A DNA stretch of 64,000 bases from Hyphomicrobium_B sp001006785 (GTDB taxonomy: Bacteria > Pseudomonadota > Alphaproteobacteria > Rhizobiales > Hyphomicrobiaceae), in the NCBI RefSeq assembly GCF_001006785.1, contig NZ_CDHO01000003.1:1612001-1676000 (forward strand). Direction: 5' to 3'. Of this stretch, positions 1 through 7,359 are shown one piece after another. The position numbers and the translations under genes are program-made. Numbering within the stretch: the first letter of the stretch is position 1; each line of letters begins with the position of its first letter. The notes under the pieces were generated by a model that saw only the letters and a list, made by a program, of their open reading frames with translations, had not been told where the DNA came from and did not search any database.

Positions 1-906
1 TTCCGCGTGCTTGCGCGCAACATCCCGCGCTTCGCCCTCAAGGTCGTCGCCGAGCATGATCACACGATAGCCGCGGTCGCTGGCGATGCGCCCAGCGGTC
101 TCGATCGACGCTTTCGGCGCGGCGACGATGACGTAACTGGAATTCGCAAGCTTCGGATCGCCCGCCTTGAGCGTCTCGTTCTGCGCATCGTCCAAAGCGC
201 GCGCGATTTCAGGATCGGGCGTGATTTTCCATTTCGCGAGAACCGCGCGTGCGTCGGCAAGCGTCGAGCGATCGGCAACGGTCGGCCCCGAACCGATTTC
301 GTCGGGATTGTCGCCGGGCACGTCCGAAATCGAAAGCGTCAGCAGCTTCGCCGGATAGACGGCCGCTGCGAGCTTGCCGCCTTTGATTTGCGAGATGTGT
401 TTCCGCACGCAGTTCATTTCGGAGATCGGCGCGCCGGATTTCAAGAGCTGCTTGGTCAGCGCTTGCTTGGCTTCGAAGCTGACGCCTTGAACGGGCGCGG
501 CCCAGATCGCCGATGCGCCGCCTGAGAGCAGGCACAGAACGAGATCGTTCGGCCCGGCGCTCTTCGCGAGTTCGATGGCCTTCTGCGCGCCGACGACCGA
601 GTTCGCGTCCGGCACCGGGTGACCGGCTTCGAGGATTTTGATGATCTTCGTCGGCAGCCCGAAGCCATGACGCGTCGAGATGAGCCCCGAAATGCCGTCG
701 GCGGCGCCGGTCGCGATGTAATGCTCTTCGGCTGCGACGGCCATCGCCGCCGAACCCTTGCCGCCGCCGATAATGATGATGCGTCCGCCGGCCGGAACGG
801 GCGGCAGGTGGGGCGGCAGGCACGTCGAGGGATGCGCGGTGGTGTAGGCGGCCTCAAACAGCGCGCCGAGTGTCTGGCGAGCGCTGCCGTTCGTTCCGTC
901 TGCCAT
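1..906 (-). CDS. gckA: Glycerate 2-kinase, class II (MOFRL family), C-terminally cut by window edge
   Basis: Phosphorylates D-glycerate to 2-phosphoglycerate; the family is often labelled hydroxypyruvate reductase or TtuD. 302 codons are visible from ATG at 906 and the frame runs out of the window, so roughly the last third is missing. The N-terminal part has the nucleotide-binding stretch IIIIGGGKGSAAMA (about residues 49-62), then STRHGFGLP and EAGHPVPD, which are typical of this family; the last visible residues LGDDLEGEARDVA are also a family signature. In methylotrophic Hyphomicrobiales this enzyme belongs to the serine cycle, but no other serine-cycle gene is in the window, so that role is inference. 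It is divergent from the DUF1244 gene. Confidence 0.9.
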   Translation of the reverse strand, partial: MADGTNGSARQTLGALFEAAYTTAHPSTCLPPHLPPVPAGGRIIIIGGGKGSAAMAVAAEEHYIATGAADGISGLISTRHGFGLPTKIIKILEAGHPVPDANSVVGAQKAIELAKSAGPNDLVLCLLSGGASAIWAAPVQGVSFEAKQALTKQLLKSGAPISEMNCVRKHISQIKGGKLAAAVYPAKLLTLSISDVPGDNPDEIGSGPTVADRSTLADARAVLAKWKITPDPEIARALDDAQNETLKAGDPKLANSSYVIVAAPKASIETAGRIASDRGYRVIMLGDDLEGEARDVARKHAE

Positions 907-1089
907 ATGCATCCCCAGCCATTGGAATTGTGTGTTTATCGTTGTGATTTGCGCAATCGCCTTCCGCCCGTCAAGGCATCATCGGCCGCAGGGTTATAGA
1001 AGGCCCGCCAGCCCTGTGCCTCAGCCTGTTTCCGGCCTATCTTCAAGGGAGAAACCCGGCCGATCCGGCACGTTCGCGAGGAGATCACA

Positions 1090-1398
1090 ATGAAGTCTTT
1101 CGATGCTCAGACGACGCTCGAATTGGAGGCGGCAGCCTTCCGGCGTCTTGTCGAACATCTCCGCGAGCGGACCGACGTCCAGAACATCGATTTGATGAAT
1201 CTCGCCGGTTTCTGCCGCAACTGCCTGTCGAATTGGATGGCCGAGGCCGCGTCCGCCAAGGGCCTCGCGCTGTCGAAGGACGAAGCCCGCGAAATCGTCT
1301 ACGGCATGCCCTATCGCGAATGGCAGGCCAAATATCAGAAAGAAGCAACGCCCGAGCAGAAGGCGGCGCTGGCAAAATCGCATCCGCATGAACATTGA
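1090..1398 (+). CDS. DUF1244 domain protein (102 aa)
   Basis: Small conserved protein filling the length usual for DUF1244. Visible features are the central FCRNCLSNWM segment with two cysteines, the YGMPYREWQ motif, and a His-rich tail (HPHEH). Family members are widespread in Alphaproteobacteria and have no established function; some are wrongly named dCTP deaminase in databases. The start ATG at 1090 follows GAGGAG with normal spacing. It stands alone, divergent from the glycerate kinase and followed by a 330 bp gene-free stretch with repeats. Confidence 0.9.
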   Translation: MKSFDAQTTLELEAAAFRRLVEHLRERTDVQNIDLMNLAGFCRNCLSNWMAEAASAKGLALSKDEAREIVYGMPYREWQAKYQKEATPEQKAALAKSHPHEH

Positions 1399-1461
1399 CA
1401 CCCGTTTTGCCGGCTCCATGACGCTCGTCCGGCAGTGACACTTCGCTGTGGGAAATAACGT

Positions 1462-1489
1462 GTATGGCCGCCTGCGCGACCATGACGGA
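1462..1489 (-). repeat. Palindromic repeat, copy 1 (minus orientation)
   Basis: Read on the minus strand this begins TCCGTCATGG and ends GGCGGCCATAC. It matches copy 2 at about 23 of 28 positions but points the opposite way, giving a REP/BIME-like inverted pair with about 60 bp between copies. The same CCGTCAT-type opening is seen in many dispersed alphaproteobacterial repeats. Confidence 0.6.
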
Positions 1490-1548
1490 GAGTTGATGGA
1501 TCAGGGCTCACTTCGATGCCGCAGTTTTTGGTTCGACTTTCCCTCACA

Positions 1549-1577
1549 TCCGTCATGGCCGCAGAGGCGGCCATCCA
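1549..1577 (+). repeat. Palindromic repeat, copy 2 (plus orientation)
   Basis: Starts TCCGTCATGG and contains the perfect 8 bp stem ATGGCCGC/GCGGCCAT around AGAG. It is the inverted partner of the copy at 1462-1489. Confidence 0.6.
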
Positions 1578-1730
1578 CGACCGGCCGCGAACACTGAGTC
1601 GGTGCGCGGCATTCGCGACGTCAAGCCCCATCCTCTGACATATCCCTATGGATTGCTTCCCTTATCGCCTTGCTGCGCCCAGCCCGCGCCGATAGCTTCC
1701 GGCAAAGCTTGAATTCAGCAAGGAGCCTCC

Positions 1731-2024
1731 ATGAGTACGCTTCAGGCCTCGGCGCAAAATCAGTTGCGGCAGTTCGTCGAGCAGATCGAACGCCTGGAAG
1801 AGGAAAAGAAGCAGATCGCAAGCGACATCCGCGACAAGTACACGGAAGCAAAGGCTGTCGGCTTCGACGTCAAGGCGCTCCGCCAGATCGTGCGCCTGCG
1901 CAAGAAATCGAACCAGGAGCGCCAGGAAGAAGAAAGCATCCTGGAAGTCTACATGCACGCGCTGGGCATGCTCGAGCAGGCGCCCGCGGAGCACGTGGTC
2001 GACGCGATGATCGCCGCCGAATAG
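1731..2024 (+). CDS. gapR: GapR-family DNA-binding protein (DUF2312)
   Basis: 97 residues, the size of the GapR/DUF2312 family. A Glu/Lys-rich coiled coil (FVEQIERLEEEKKQ, about residues 15-28) is followed by the family signature YTEAKAVGFDVKALRQIVRLRK (quoted here in parts: YTEAKAVGFDVK about 37-48, then LRQIVRLRK) and a C-terminal helix. In Caulobacter, GapR is a nucleoid protein that clamps overtwisted, AT-rich DNA and supports replication and the cell cycle. The start follows AAGGAG. An intrinsic terminator lies about 50 bp after the stop, so the gene is monocistronic. Members also occur on phages and plasmids; the chromosomal housekeeping context favours the cellular form. Confidence 0.9.
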   Translation: MSTLQASAQNQLRQFVEQIERLEEEKKQIASDIRDKYTEAKAVGFDVKALRQIVRLRKKSNQERQEEESILEVYMHALGMLEQAPAEHVVDAMIAAE

Positions 2025-2076
2025 GCGGTCTGCGCCGGGCGCTGCCCGGTTTGCATGAAAAATTGAGATATTCGAA

Positions 2077-2113
2077 CGGGCCGCGCGGCAAGTGTCGCTG
2101 CGGCTCGTTTTTT
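2077..2113 (+). terminator. Intrinsic terminator after gapR
   Basis: Eight-base-pair stem CGGGCCGC (2077-2084) / GCGGCTCG (2100-2107), with one G-U pair, followed immediately by six T residues (2108-2113). Confidence 0.8.
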
Positions 2114-2219
2114 CGTGCACTTGGCGGGCCGGACACAAAACCAGCGCCGCTTGTCCCTATTCGGCGCTAGGGTCAGGCGGCGCTGTGCGGCGGCCTCACG
2201 ACCACCTTTCCGGCGGATG

Positions 2220-2247
2220 CGCTCGGAAATGTGATCCTCTCCGAGCG
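2220..2247. repeat. Inverted repeat upstream of oxyR
   Basis: Perfect arms CGCTCGGA (2220-2227) and TCCGAGCG (2240-2247) around a 12 bp loop. It is the first of three clean inverted repeats packed into the 90 bp before oxyR. It may be an operator or a leader RNA hairpin. Confidence 0.5.
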
Positions 2248-2263
2248 TATCCGATGCTGGAAA

Positions 2264-2280
2264 CATAGGCGCAGCCTATG
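2264..2280 (+). promoter_or_regulatory. Putative OxyR half-operator before oxyR
   Basis: CATAGGC-GCA-GCCTATG is a perfect inverted repeat that contains ATAG-N7-CTAT (2265-2279), the half-site consensus known for OxyR. It lies 46 bp before the oxyR start, where LysR-type regulators bind their own promoters. A second half-site in the expected phase is not visible. A third inverted repeat, AGGACAA (2284-2290) / TTGTCCT (2302-2308), follows directly. Confidence 0.5.
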
Positions 2281-2325
2281 ATAAGGACAAATCGTGATTT
2301 CTTGTCCTGGGCATTAGAGTAGCTG

Positions 2326-3255
2326 ATGGCACACGTTACGCTCAAACAGTTGCGGTACTTCGATGCCCTGGCGCGAGAGCAGCATTTCGGCCGGGCGGCG
2401 GACGCGTGCGCCGTGACTCAGCCCGCACTCTCGATGCAGATCCAGGACCTCGAAGCCTCGCTCGGGATTTCGCTCGTCGAACGCACGCGGAACGGCGTCA
2501 AGCTGACGGCCAAGGGCGAGGAAATCGCCAGCCGTGCGCAACGGCTGCTGAATGATGTGCGCAACTTGATCGACTACGCCCAGCACGCCGGCGGTATCCT
2601 GTCGGGCGTGCTGCGCCTCGGCGTCATCCCGTCGGTCGCGCCGTATCTGCTGCCGCCGCTCCTGCCGCTTCTGAAAGACAAATACCCCGACCTTGAACTG
2701 CACGTCCGGGAAACGCAGACGCAGGTCCTGACCGACGAACTGGTCGAGGGCAAGCTCGACGTCCTGCTGCTCGCTCTGCCCATCAAAAATCCCGACGTCG
2801 AAACGCTGTCGATCTTCGACGATCGCTTTCTGCTCGCGGTTCCGAAATCGAAAAAGCTGTCGGGCCGCGTGCGCGCGACCAAGGACATGGTCGAGGGCGA
2901 TCGCTTGCTGCTGCTGGAAGAAGGGCATTGCCTCCGCGATCAGGCGCTGACGTATTGCAGCCTGAGGCAGGTCGATGCCGTCAGCACGTTCGGCGCGTCG
3001 AGCCTGTCGACGATCGTCGAAATGGTCTCTGCCGGTCTCGGGATCACGCTTTTGCCGGAGATCTGCGTCGGTGTCGAAGGCCGCAATCGCGAAATCAAAG
3101 TCATGCGCTTTGTTGAACCGGAACCGTCGCGCGCCATCGGCCTTGCGTGGCGCCGTTCGAGCCCGAGGCGCGATGATTTTCTGGCTCTCTCGAAGCTGAT
3201 TTCCGTCGCGTGGCAGGCGTCTTTGAAGCGCGGCGCGACCGCGATGCAGGCCTGA
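2326..3255 (+). CDS. oxyR: OxyR, hydrogen peroxide-sensing LysR regulator
   Basis: 309 residues, normal for LysR regulators. The N-terminal winged HTH (about 1-62) contains FGRAADACAVTQPALS, and the rest is the substrate-binding-like regulatory domain. The decisive feature is GHCLRDQALTYC: Cys202 and Cys211 are nine residues apart, as are Cys199 and Cys208, the redox switch of E. coli OxyR. So it is expected to form a disulfide on peroxide stress and activate defence genes. No catalase or ahpC is adjacent; a catalase-like peroxidase lies 25 kb away. A possible OxyR half-site sits upstream, suggesting autoregulation. The ATG follows AGAGTAG. Confidence 0.93.
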   Translation: MAHVTLKQLRYFDALAREQHFGRAADACAVTQPALSMQIQDLEASLGISLVERTRNGVKLTAKGEEIASRAQRLLNDVRNLIDYAQHAGGILSGVLRLGVIPSVAPYLLPPLLPLLKDKYPDLELHVRETQTQVLTDELVEGKLDVLLLALPIKNPDVETLSIFDDRFLLAVPKSKKLSGRVRATKDMVEGDRLLLLEEGHCLRDQALTYCSLRQVDAVSTFGASSLSTIVEMVSAGLGITLLPEICVGVEGRNREIKVMRFVEPEPSRAIGLAWRRSSPRRDDFLALSKLISVAWQASLKRGATAMQA

Positions 3256-3291
3256 GCAGACACGCATCCGAAGCGCTTATCTTACGGTCGC

Positions 3292-4833
3292 TCAGCGCGC
3301 GCTGGTCTGGACGGACCTGTTCTCTATGCCCGCAGGCGGCGGCCGTTGCGCCAGTTCCATGAGCGCTTCTGCATGGACAGCCTTGCCTTGGAACTGCTGC
3401 GCCCACATTTGCTCGGCGACCTGTTGGCCCGGCCGGAACTTCATCGGCGGAATGCGGCCTGCGTCGTCGAGTGCATCGAGCGTCGCTGCCACGTCCGGAC
3501 GCTGCAAATCCGCCAGCGGCGCATCGCGCGCTTCCGCGTTATCGGTCAGCAGCGGCGCCAGCGGGAAGGGGCGGTACGCGAGTTCTTCCGGGTGATCCTC
3601 GTCGAATGCCGGGGCTTCCGCCCAGCCGTTACCGAGGCCATTCGGATTCATATCGGTGACGCTCGCGGCAGCCGCCGGATCGAGGCTGGCGACGCGCGCA
3701 GTCGGTTGGGCTTTCGGCGCATGACCGGATTCAGCCAGCGCAGCGGCGGCAAGCGCTTTTTGCGGACGTACGGCCCGCTTCGGACCGGAAACGAGTTCCG
3801 GCATCGGCATCGAAGCGGCAGCCGTCACAAGGGCATCGAGCTTGGTGCGATCGGCTTTCGATGGGCTCGGCGTAAAGCGCGACGGACGTTCGACGGCGCG
3901 CGGCGCGGACACGAGATGGGGTGCGCTTTCGTCAATGGCGGGCGGCGATAGAGACGCAACACGCGCAGGCGCGAACGGCTTCGGATCCTTGACCGCCGGA
4001 TCGGGCTCCGTCGTCAGATTGACGTTGCGCCGTGTCGATCCACCACCGCCGAGAGACGCGACGACGGAGAGACGCTTGCCGCCGGTCCCGAGTTCTGCCG
4101 AAGCCACCATCGTGCGCGAACCGGGCGTCACGCGCGCGCGGAAGAAATCCGCGACCTGGATCGCCAGCTCGCGATACTTGCTTTGCGCAACCTGAACGTC
4201 GCCGGGCGTGATCGGGCGTCCGTCGGTCGGCACGTATTTGGAACGGCCGTTGGGGAACAGCAGCGCCAGTTCATAGCGCGGCATGCGCGGCCACATGCGG
4301 ACGTTCGCGGTATCGACGTGAACGAATGGGATGCCGGAGGTCGGATAATAGCCGACGCCGCCGCGCTCGCGGATCAGCGCCGAGTAGCGCATCTTTTTCA
4401 GCGGCACGTCGGGGAAGGTGATGTCGATGGCTTTGCCGGTGATGTGCTGGCTGGCCTTGGCCTGCCCACCGCGCGTCTGGCGCAGCATTTCGTTCGTACC
4501 CGACGAGCGATAGCCGCAAATGATGTTGATCGGCTCCTTCGAGCCAAGTTCCTCGTGCATTTCCCAGGCGAGATCGATAGTCGCCGGAGAAATCTCCTTC
4601 ACCTCGTTCTTGCGCCAGTCGCGCATGATCCAGTTGATTTGCTTCAGCGCCGCGGGATCATATTGCGTGCCGCGCTTGTACGTGACCGTCAGGCGTTCTT
4701 GCGTATGAATGTGATAGAACGAGATCGTGCGTTCATTGGCTTGGCCGGCCGCTGTGATGCTATCGGCGTGCAGACAGGCAGCCGCGGCAAGCGCAGCAAC
4801 ACCAAACACGACGCCTGAGCGGCGAAGAACCAC
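3292..4833 (-). CDS. Secreted DUF882 protein, peptidase M15A/YcbK-like, with long C-terminal extension
   Basis: 513 residues. An N-terminal signal peptide (hydrophobic to about residue 29) is followed by a DUF882 domain (about 34-190) with the M15A zinc pattern: His130-x6-Asp137 in SQHITGKAID and His172-x-Asp174 in FVHVDTANVRMW. The fold is that of murein DD/LD-endopeptidases such as MepK (YcbK), so cleavage of peptidoglycan cross-links in the periplasm is likely. Residues 230-513 are Pro/Ala-rich, low-complexity and lack a recognised domain. The downstream-facing minus-strand neighbours are an L,D-transpeptidase and a regulator, which makes a cell-wall remodelling neighbourhood. The usual family length is under 250 aa, so the tail is unusually long. 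Confidence 0.85.
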   Translation of the reverse strand: MVLRRSGVVFGVAALAAAACLHADSITAAGQANERTISFYHIHTQERLTVTYKRGTQYDPAALKQINWIMRDWRKNEVKEISPATIDLAWEMHEELGSKEPINIICGYRSSGTNEMLRQTRGGQAKASQHITGKAIDITFPDVPLKKMRYSALIRERGGVGYYPTSGIPFVHVDTANVRMWPRMPRYELALLFPNGRSKYVPTDGRPITPGDVQVAQSKYRELAIQVADFFRARVTPGSRTMVASAELGTGGKRLSVVASLGGGGSTRRNVNLTTEPDPAVKDPKPFAPARVASLSPPAIDESAPHLVSAPRAVERPSRFTPSPSKADRTKLDALVTAAASMPMPELVSGPKRAVRPQKALAAAALAESGHAPKAQPTARVASLDPAAAASVTDMNPNGLGNGWAEAPAFDEDHPEELAYRPFPLAPLLTDNAEARDAPLADLQRPDVAATLDALDDAGRIPPMKFRPGQQVAEQMWAQQFQGKAVHAEALMELAQRPPPAGIENRSVQTSAR

Positions 4834-4997
4834 GAAATTCCCCCGTCCCTACGCAAAACCCCCGAGCCCGACTGGGGCCGACAATGCTCGGCTCCCAATT
4901 GGGTAAACCCCAATTCGTTAAGACGCAGTAACTATGCGATGCTTTGCATCTAACGACGGGGAATGGGCGACAAAAGGGCGGGGGTGCTCGCGCCTAG

Positions 4998-5030
4998 GAA
5001 AAGGGCCGGTCCAATCGCCGGCCGGCCCTT
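4998..5030 (-). terminator. Intrinsic terminator of the L,D-transpeptidase gene
   Basis: On the minus strand a perfect nine-base stem AAGGGCCGG (complement of 5030-5022) / CCGGCCCTT (complement of 5009-5001) ends in TTTT. It lies about 30 bp after the transpeptidase stop. Confidence 0.8.
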
Positions 5031-5058
5031 CAGCGTGCAGCTGGTGGAAGGTCGGCGG

Positions 5059-7029
5059 TCAGAGCCCGCCGAGAACTTTCTGGAAGAAGTTATTGAGCCC
5101 GCCGTCGTACTTCTTGCCGCGCTTGCGACGGTCGCGGTCGTCGTTGTCGCTCATGCCGAACCAGTCGTCGTTATTGCGGCGGCGGCTGTCGGCATATTCG
5201 TCGAAGCCGATGTCGTCGGGCGTAACCTTCGGTTCCTTGGTGACGTCGATCTGGTTCCACTTACCTGCAAGCGCCAGCGTGATGCGCTTCTCGTGGCCGT
5301 AGATGTCGCCGAAGCTTTCGATGGCACCGTCGTCACCGGCTCGCGCGGTGAAATATGTGATGTGCACCGGGATCGGCCGATCGAGCGCGATCTCGTTTTC
5401 TTCCGGACCGTTTTTGAGCAGATCGTTGACGGCCGTCTTGTCCCAGCCCTTGTCCTGAGCGAGGACGACTTCGGCAAGCTGCACCGGATTGCGCACGCGC
5501 ATACAACCGTGGCTGAACGCGCGGACGCTCTCGTTGAACAGCCCCTTGCTCGGCGTGTCGTGCAGATAGACGGCGTGCGCATTCGGGAACAGAAATTTGA
5601 CGACGCCAAGCGCGTTTCCGCCGCTCGGCGGCTGATAGACGTGGAAGTTCCGGATATCGCTACGATACCAGTTGATGCTCGTCGCGCTGATGCGGCGGCC
5701 ATTGCGTTCCATCACCAGGCCTTGCCGGCGCAGCGGATCGCCTCCGGCGCGAAGGCCAGGCAGCAATTCCTTGACCTTGATCGAATCCGGCACGTTCCAG
5801 CGCGGCTGAAAAACAATGGTGCGCATCATGTCTGAGAAGACCGGCGTCTGGCGGTTGACGCTGCCGGTTACGATGCGTTCGTCGAAGACAACTTCGCCGT
5901 CCTTGACGACGCGGACTTTGAAGTCGGGAATGTTGACCGTGACGTAGAAGTCGCCGAGGTCGTCCGGCATCCAGCGCCACTCTTCCATGTTGGCGAGCAG
6001 CTTTGCTTCGCTGATGCCGTCGCCTCCGTTCAGCGAGCGGCGAAGCGCCGTCGTGATCGTCGGTGTCGGCGGCTCGATGCCCTTTTCGACCTTGTAGGCT
6101 TTGACCGCGCGCGCCAGATCGTCATCGTAAAAGGTTTCGTCGAAAGGTTTGCCGTCCGGACCTGCCTGCGGCGGTGTCACCTTCAGAGCTTTACGGATCA
6201 GCGCGATCTGCGGACTGCGCTTGCCCGGCGCGATGTTTGCCCCGCCCGGAATGTTGATCGTTTCGCCATTGCCGCCGGATCTCAGCGCCAAAAGCTTCTG
6301 CCGCAGCAACTCGAACTGCTTGTGTTTCGGCTGCAGCGACTTGAGATAAGCGCCCTTGTCCGTCGCCGTCGCAAGCGTGTCGATCACCGTGCGCGGCGCG
6401 ATCAGCTGCGGCTTGCGATCGAGATAGGCCGACAGCTGCTCCGGCGGATTGACGATCCGGCCGCCACGCGCATCGCGTGCATAGGCCAGCGCGCTGAGCG
6501 ACAGTCGCGTTTCGGCGTCCGTCAGATCGTCGAGGCTATAGCTGCCGTCGGGCGCTGCCTTGAGATCGGGAATTTTATAGTCCTGGGAGCGCAGGCCCCA
6601 GTTGTCGGCATCCTTCAGCGCCGACATCACGCTCTGTGCGTCCTGCGTATAGCCGTTCTTGTCGACCCAAAGTGCCGCGCCCATCCGCGCCGCATAAAAC
6701 TGCGTTAGCGCCTCGCGATCGCCGATATCGGCAGAGGCGAACAGCTTCTTCTTGTTCGCCTCCAGGTAGCGGCCGACCTGCGTATAGACGAGATGATCCG
6801 AGGTCGCGACGGAGGGAGCAGGTTCAGCGGCTCGTTCCGGTTCGGCCGCGACAGGCGCCGGCGCCGTTTCGGCAGGAGCGGCTTGCGATTGAGGCTGCAT
6901 CGCGGTTTCGGTGCCGACGGCCGCTGCAGGCGAAGGCTCCGAAGTTTGTTCGGTGTTTGCCGCGTAAACGGTGGAAATGGAACTGCAGCTCAGCAACAGC
7001 CCGGCTGCAACGAGATACGACACCCGCAT
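5059..7029 (-). CDS. Secreted L,D-transpeptidase (YcbB/LdtD-like)
   Basis: Forms or remodels 3-3 peptidoglycan cross-links in the periplasm. The frame is open further upstream, but I choose ATG at 7029: it starts a clear signal peptide (MRVSYLVAAGLLLSC), is preceded by GGAAGG, and the preceding gene's terminator at about 7170-7201 lies upstream. That gives 656 residues: signal peptide, a Pro/Ala/Glu linker (about 25-75), a scaffold and peptidoglycan-binding region, and a YkuD catalytic domain near the C-terminus with SHGCMR (catalytic Cys509). The tail is Arg/Asp-rich. The size fits the large YcbB type rather than the small ErfK type. A possible lipobox-like LLSC is present, but the context looks more like a normal signal peptide. 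Confidence 0.88.
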   Translation of the reverse strand: MRVSYLVAAGLLLSCSSISTVYAANTEQTSEPSPAAAVGTETAMQPQSQAAPAETAPAPVAAEPERAAEPAPSVATSDHLVYTQVGRYLEANKKKLFASADIGDREALTQFYAARMGAALWVDKNGYTQDAQSVMSALKDADNWGLRSQDYKIPDLKAAPDGSYSLDDLTDAETRLSLSALAYARDARGGRIVNPPEQLSAYLDRKPQLIAPRTVIDTLATATDKGAYLKSLQPKHKQFELLRQKLLALRSGGNGETINIPGGANIAPGKRSPQIALIRKALKVTPPQAGPDGKPFDETFYDDDLARAVKAYKVEKGIEPPTPTITTALRRSLNGGDGISEAKLLANMEEWRWMPDDLGDFYVTVNIPDFKVRVVKDGEVVFDERIVTGSVNRQTPVFSDMMRTIVFQPRWNVPDSIKVKELLPGLRAGGDPLRRQGLVMERNGRRISATSINWYRSDIRNFHVYQPPSGGNALGVVKFLFPNAHAVYLHDTPSKGLFNESVRAFSHGCMRVRNPVQLAEVVLAQDKGWDKTAVNDLLKNGPEENEIALDRPIPVHITYFTARAGDDGAIESFGDIYGHEKRITLALAGKWNQIDVTKEPKVTPDDIGFDEYADSRRRNNDDWFGMSDNDDRDRRKRGKKYDGGLNNFFQKVLGGL

Positions 7030-7164
7030 TACGAAATTCACCTTCCACCGTCGGAGCTTGCAAATTTTACTGATAGCCGCCGCTTCTATGCCTGACCAGC
7101 CCAGCCGCCGGATAACTGTATTGCACGAAGCTATGGCGAAAGTGTTGCGCTTCTGACGTCCGGG

Positions 7165-7201
7165 AAAATGCAAAAGCCCCGGATGCAGCCGAGGCTTTTG
7201 C
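7165..7201 (-). terminator. Intrinsic terminator of the sigma-54 regulator gene
   Basis: Perfect arms GCAAAAGCC (7170-7178) and GGCTTTTGC (7193-7201); on the minus strand the stem is followed by ATTTTCC. It separates the regulator from the L,D-transpeptidase, so the latter needs its own promoter in about 7030-7165. Confidence 0.75.
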
Positions 7202-7359
7202 GTCGAGAGCGACAGGGGGTTCGCACTCGGTCCGGATCGACAGAGTGATGTCGAGCCTACAGGGGTGTGGTGGTGGCACGGATGCGCTCCGGTTGCGCGC
7301 GGCCGTCCCACCGGACCCGCGCACATGCATTTCTGTCCGCTGTTACACGAACAGAAACC

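Larger units (their letters stand above)
1399..1730. other. Gene-free stretch with an inverted pair of palindromic repeats
   Basis: No coding frame with a credible start or composition is seen. The region holds two copies of one palindromic element in opposite orientation (annotated separately at 1462-1489 and 1549-1577) and then the leader of gapR, which has AAGGAG just before its ATG at 1731. Confidence 0.6.

Noticed and set aside
7030..7326. N-terminal extension of the L,D-transpeptidase frame
   Set aside because: It would precede a clear signal peptide and spans the terminator of the upstream gene at 7165-7201, so translation most likely starts at 7029.
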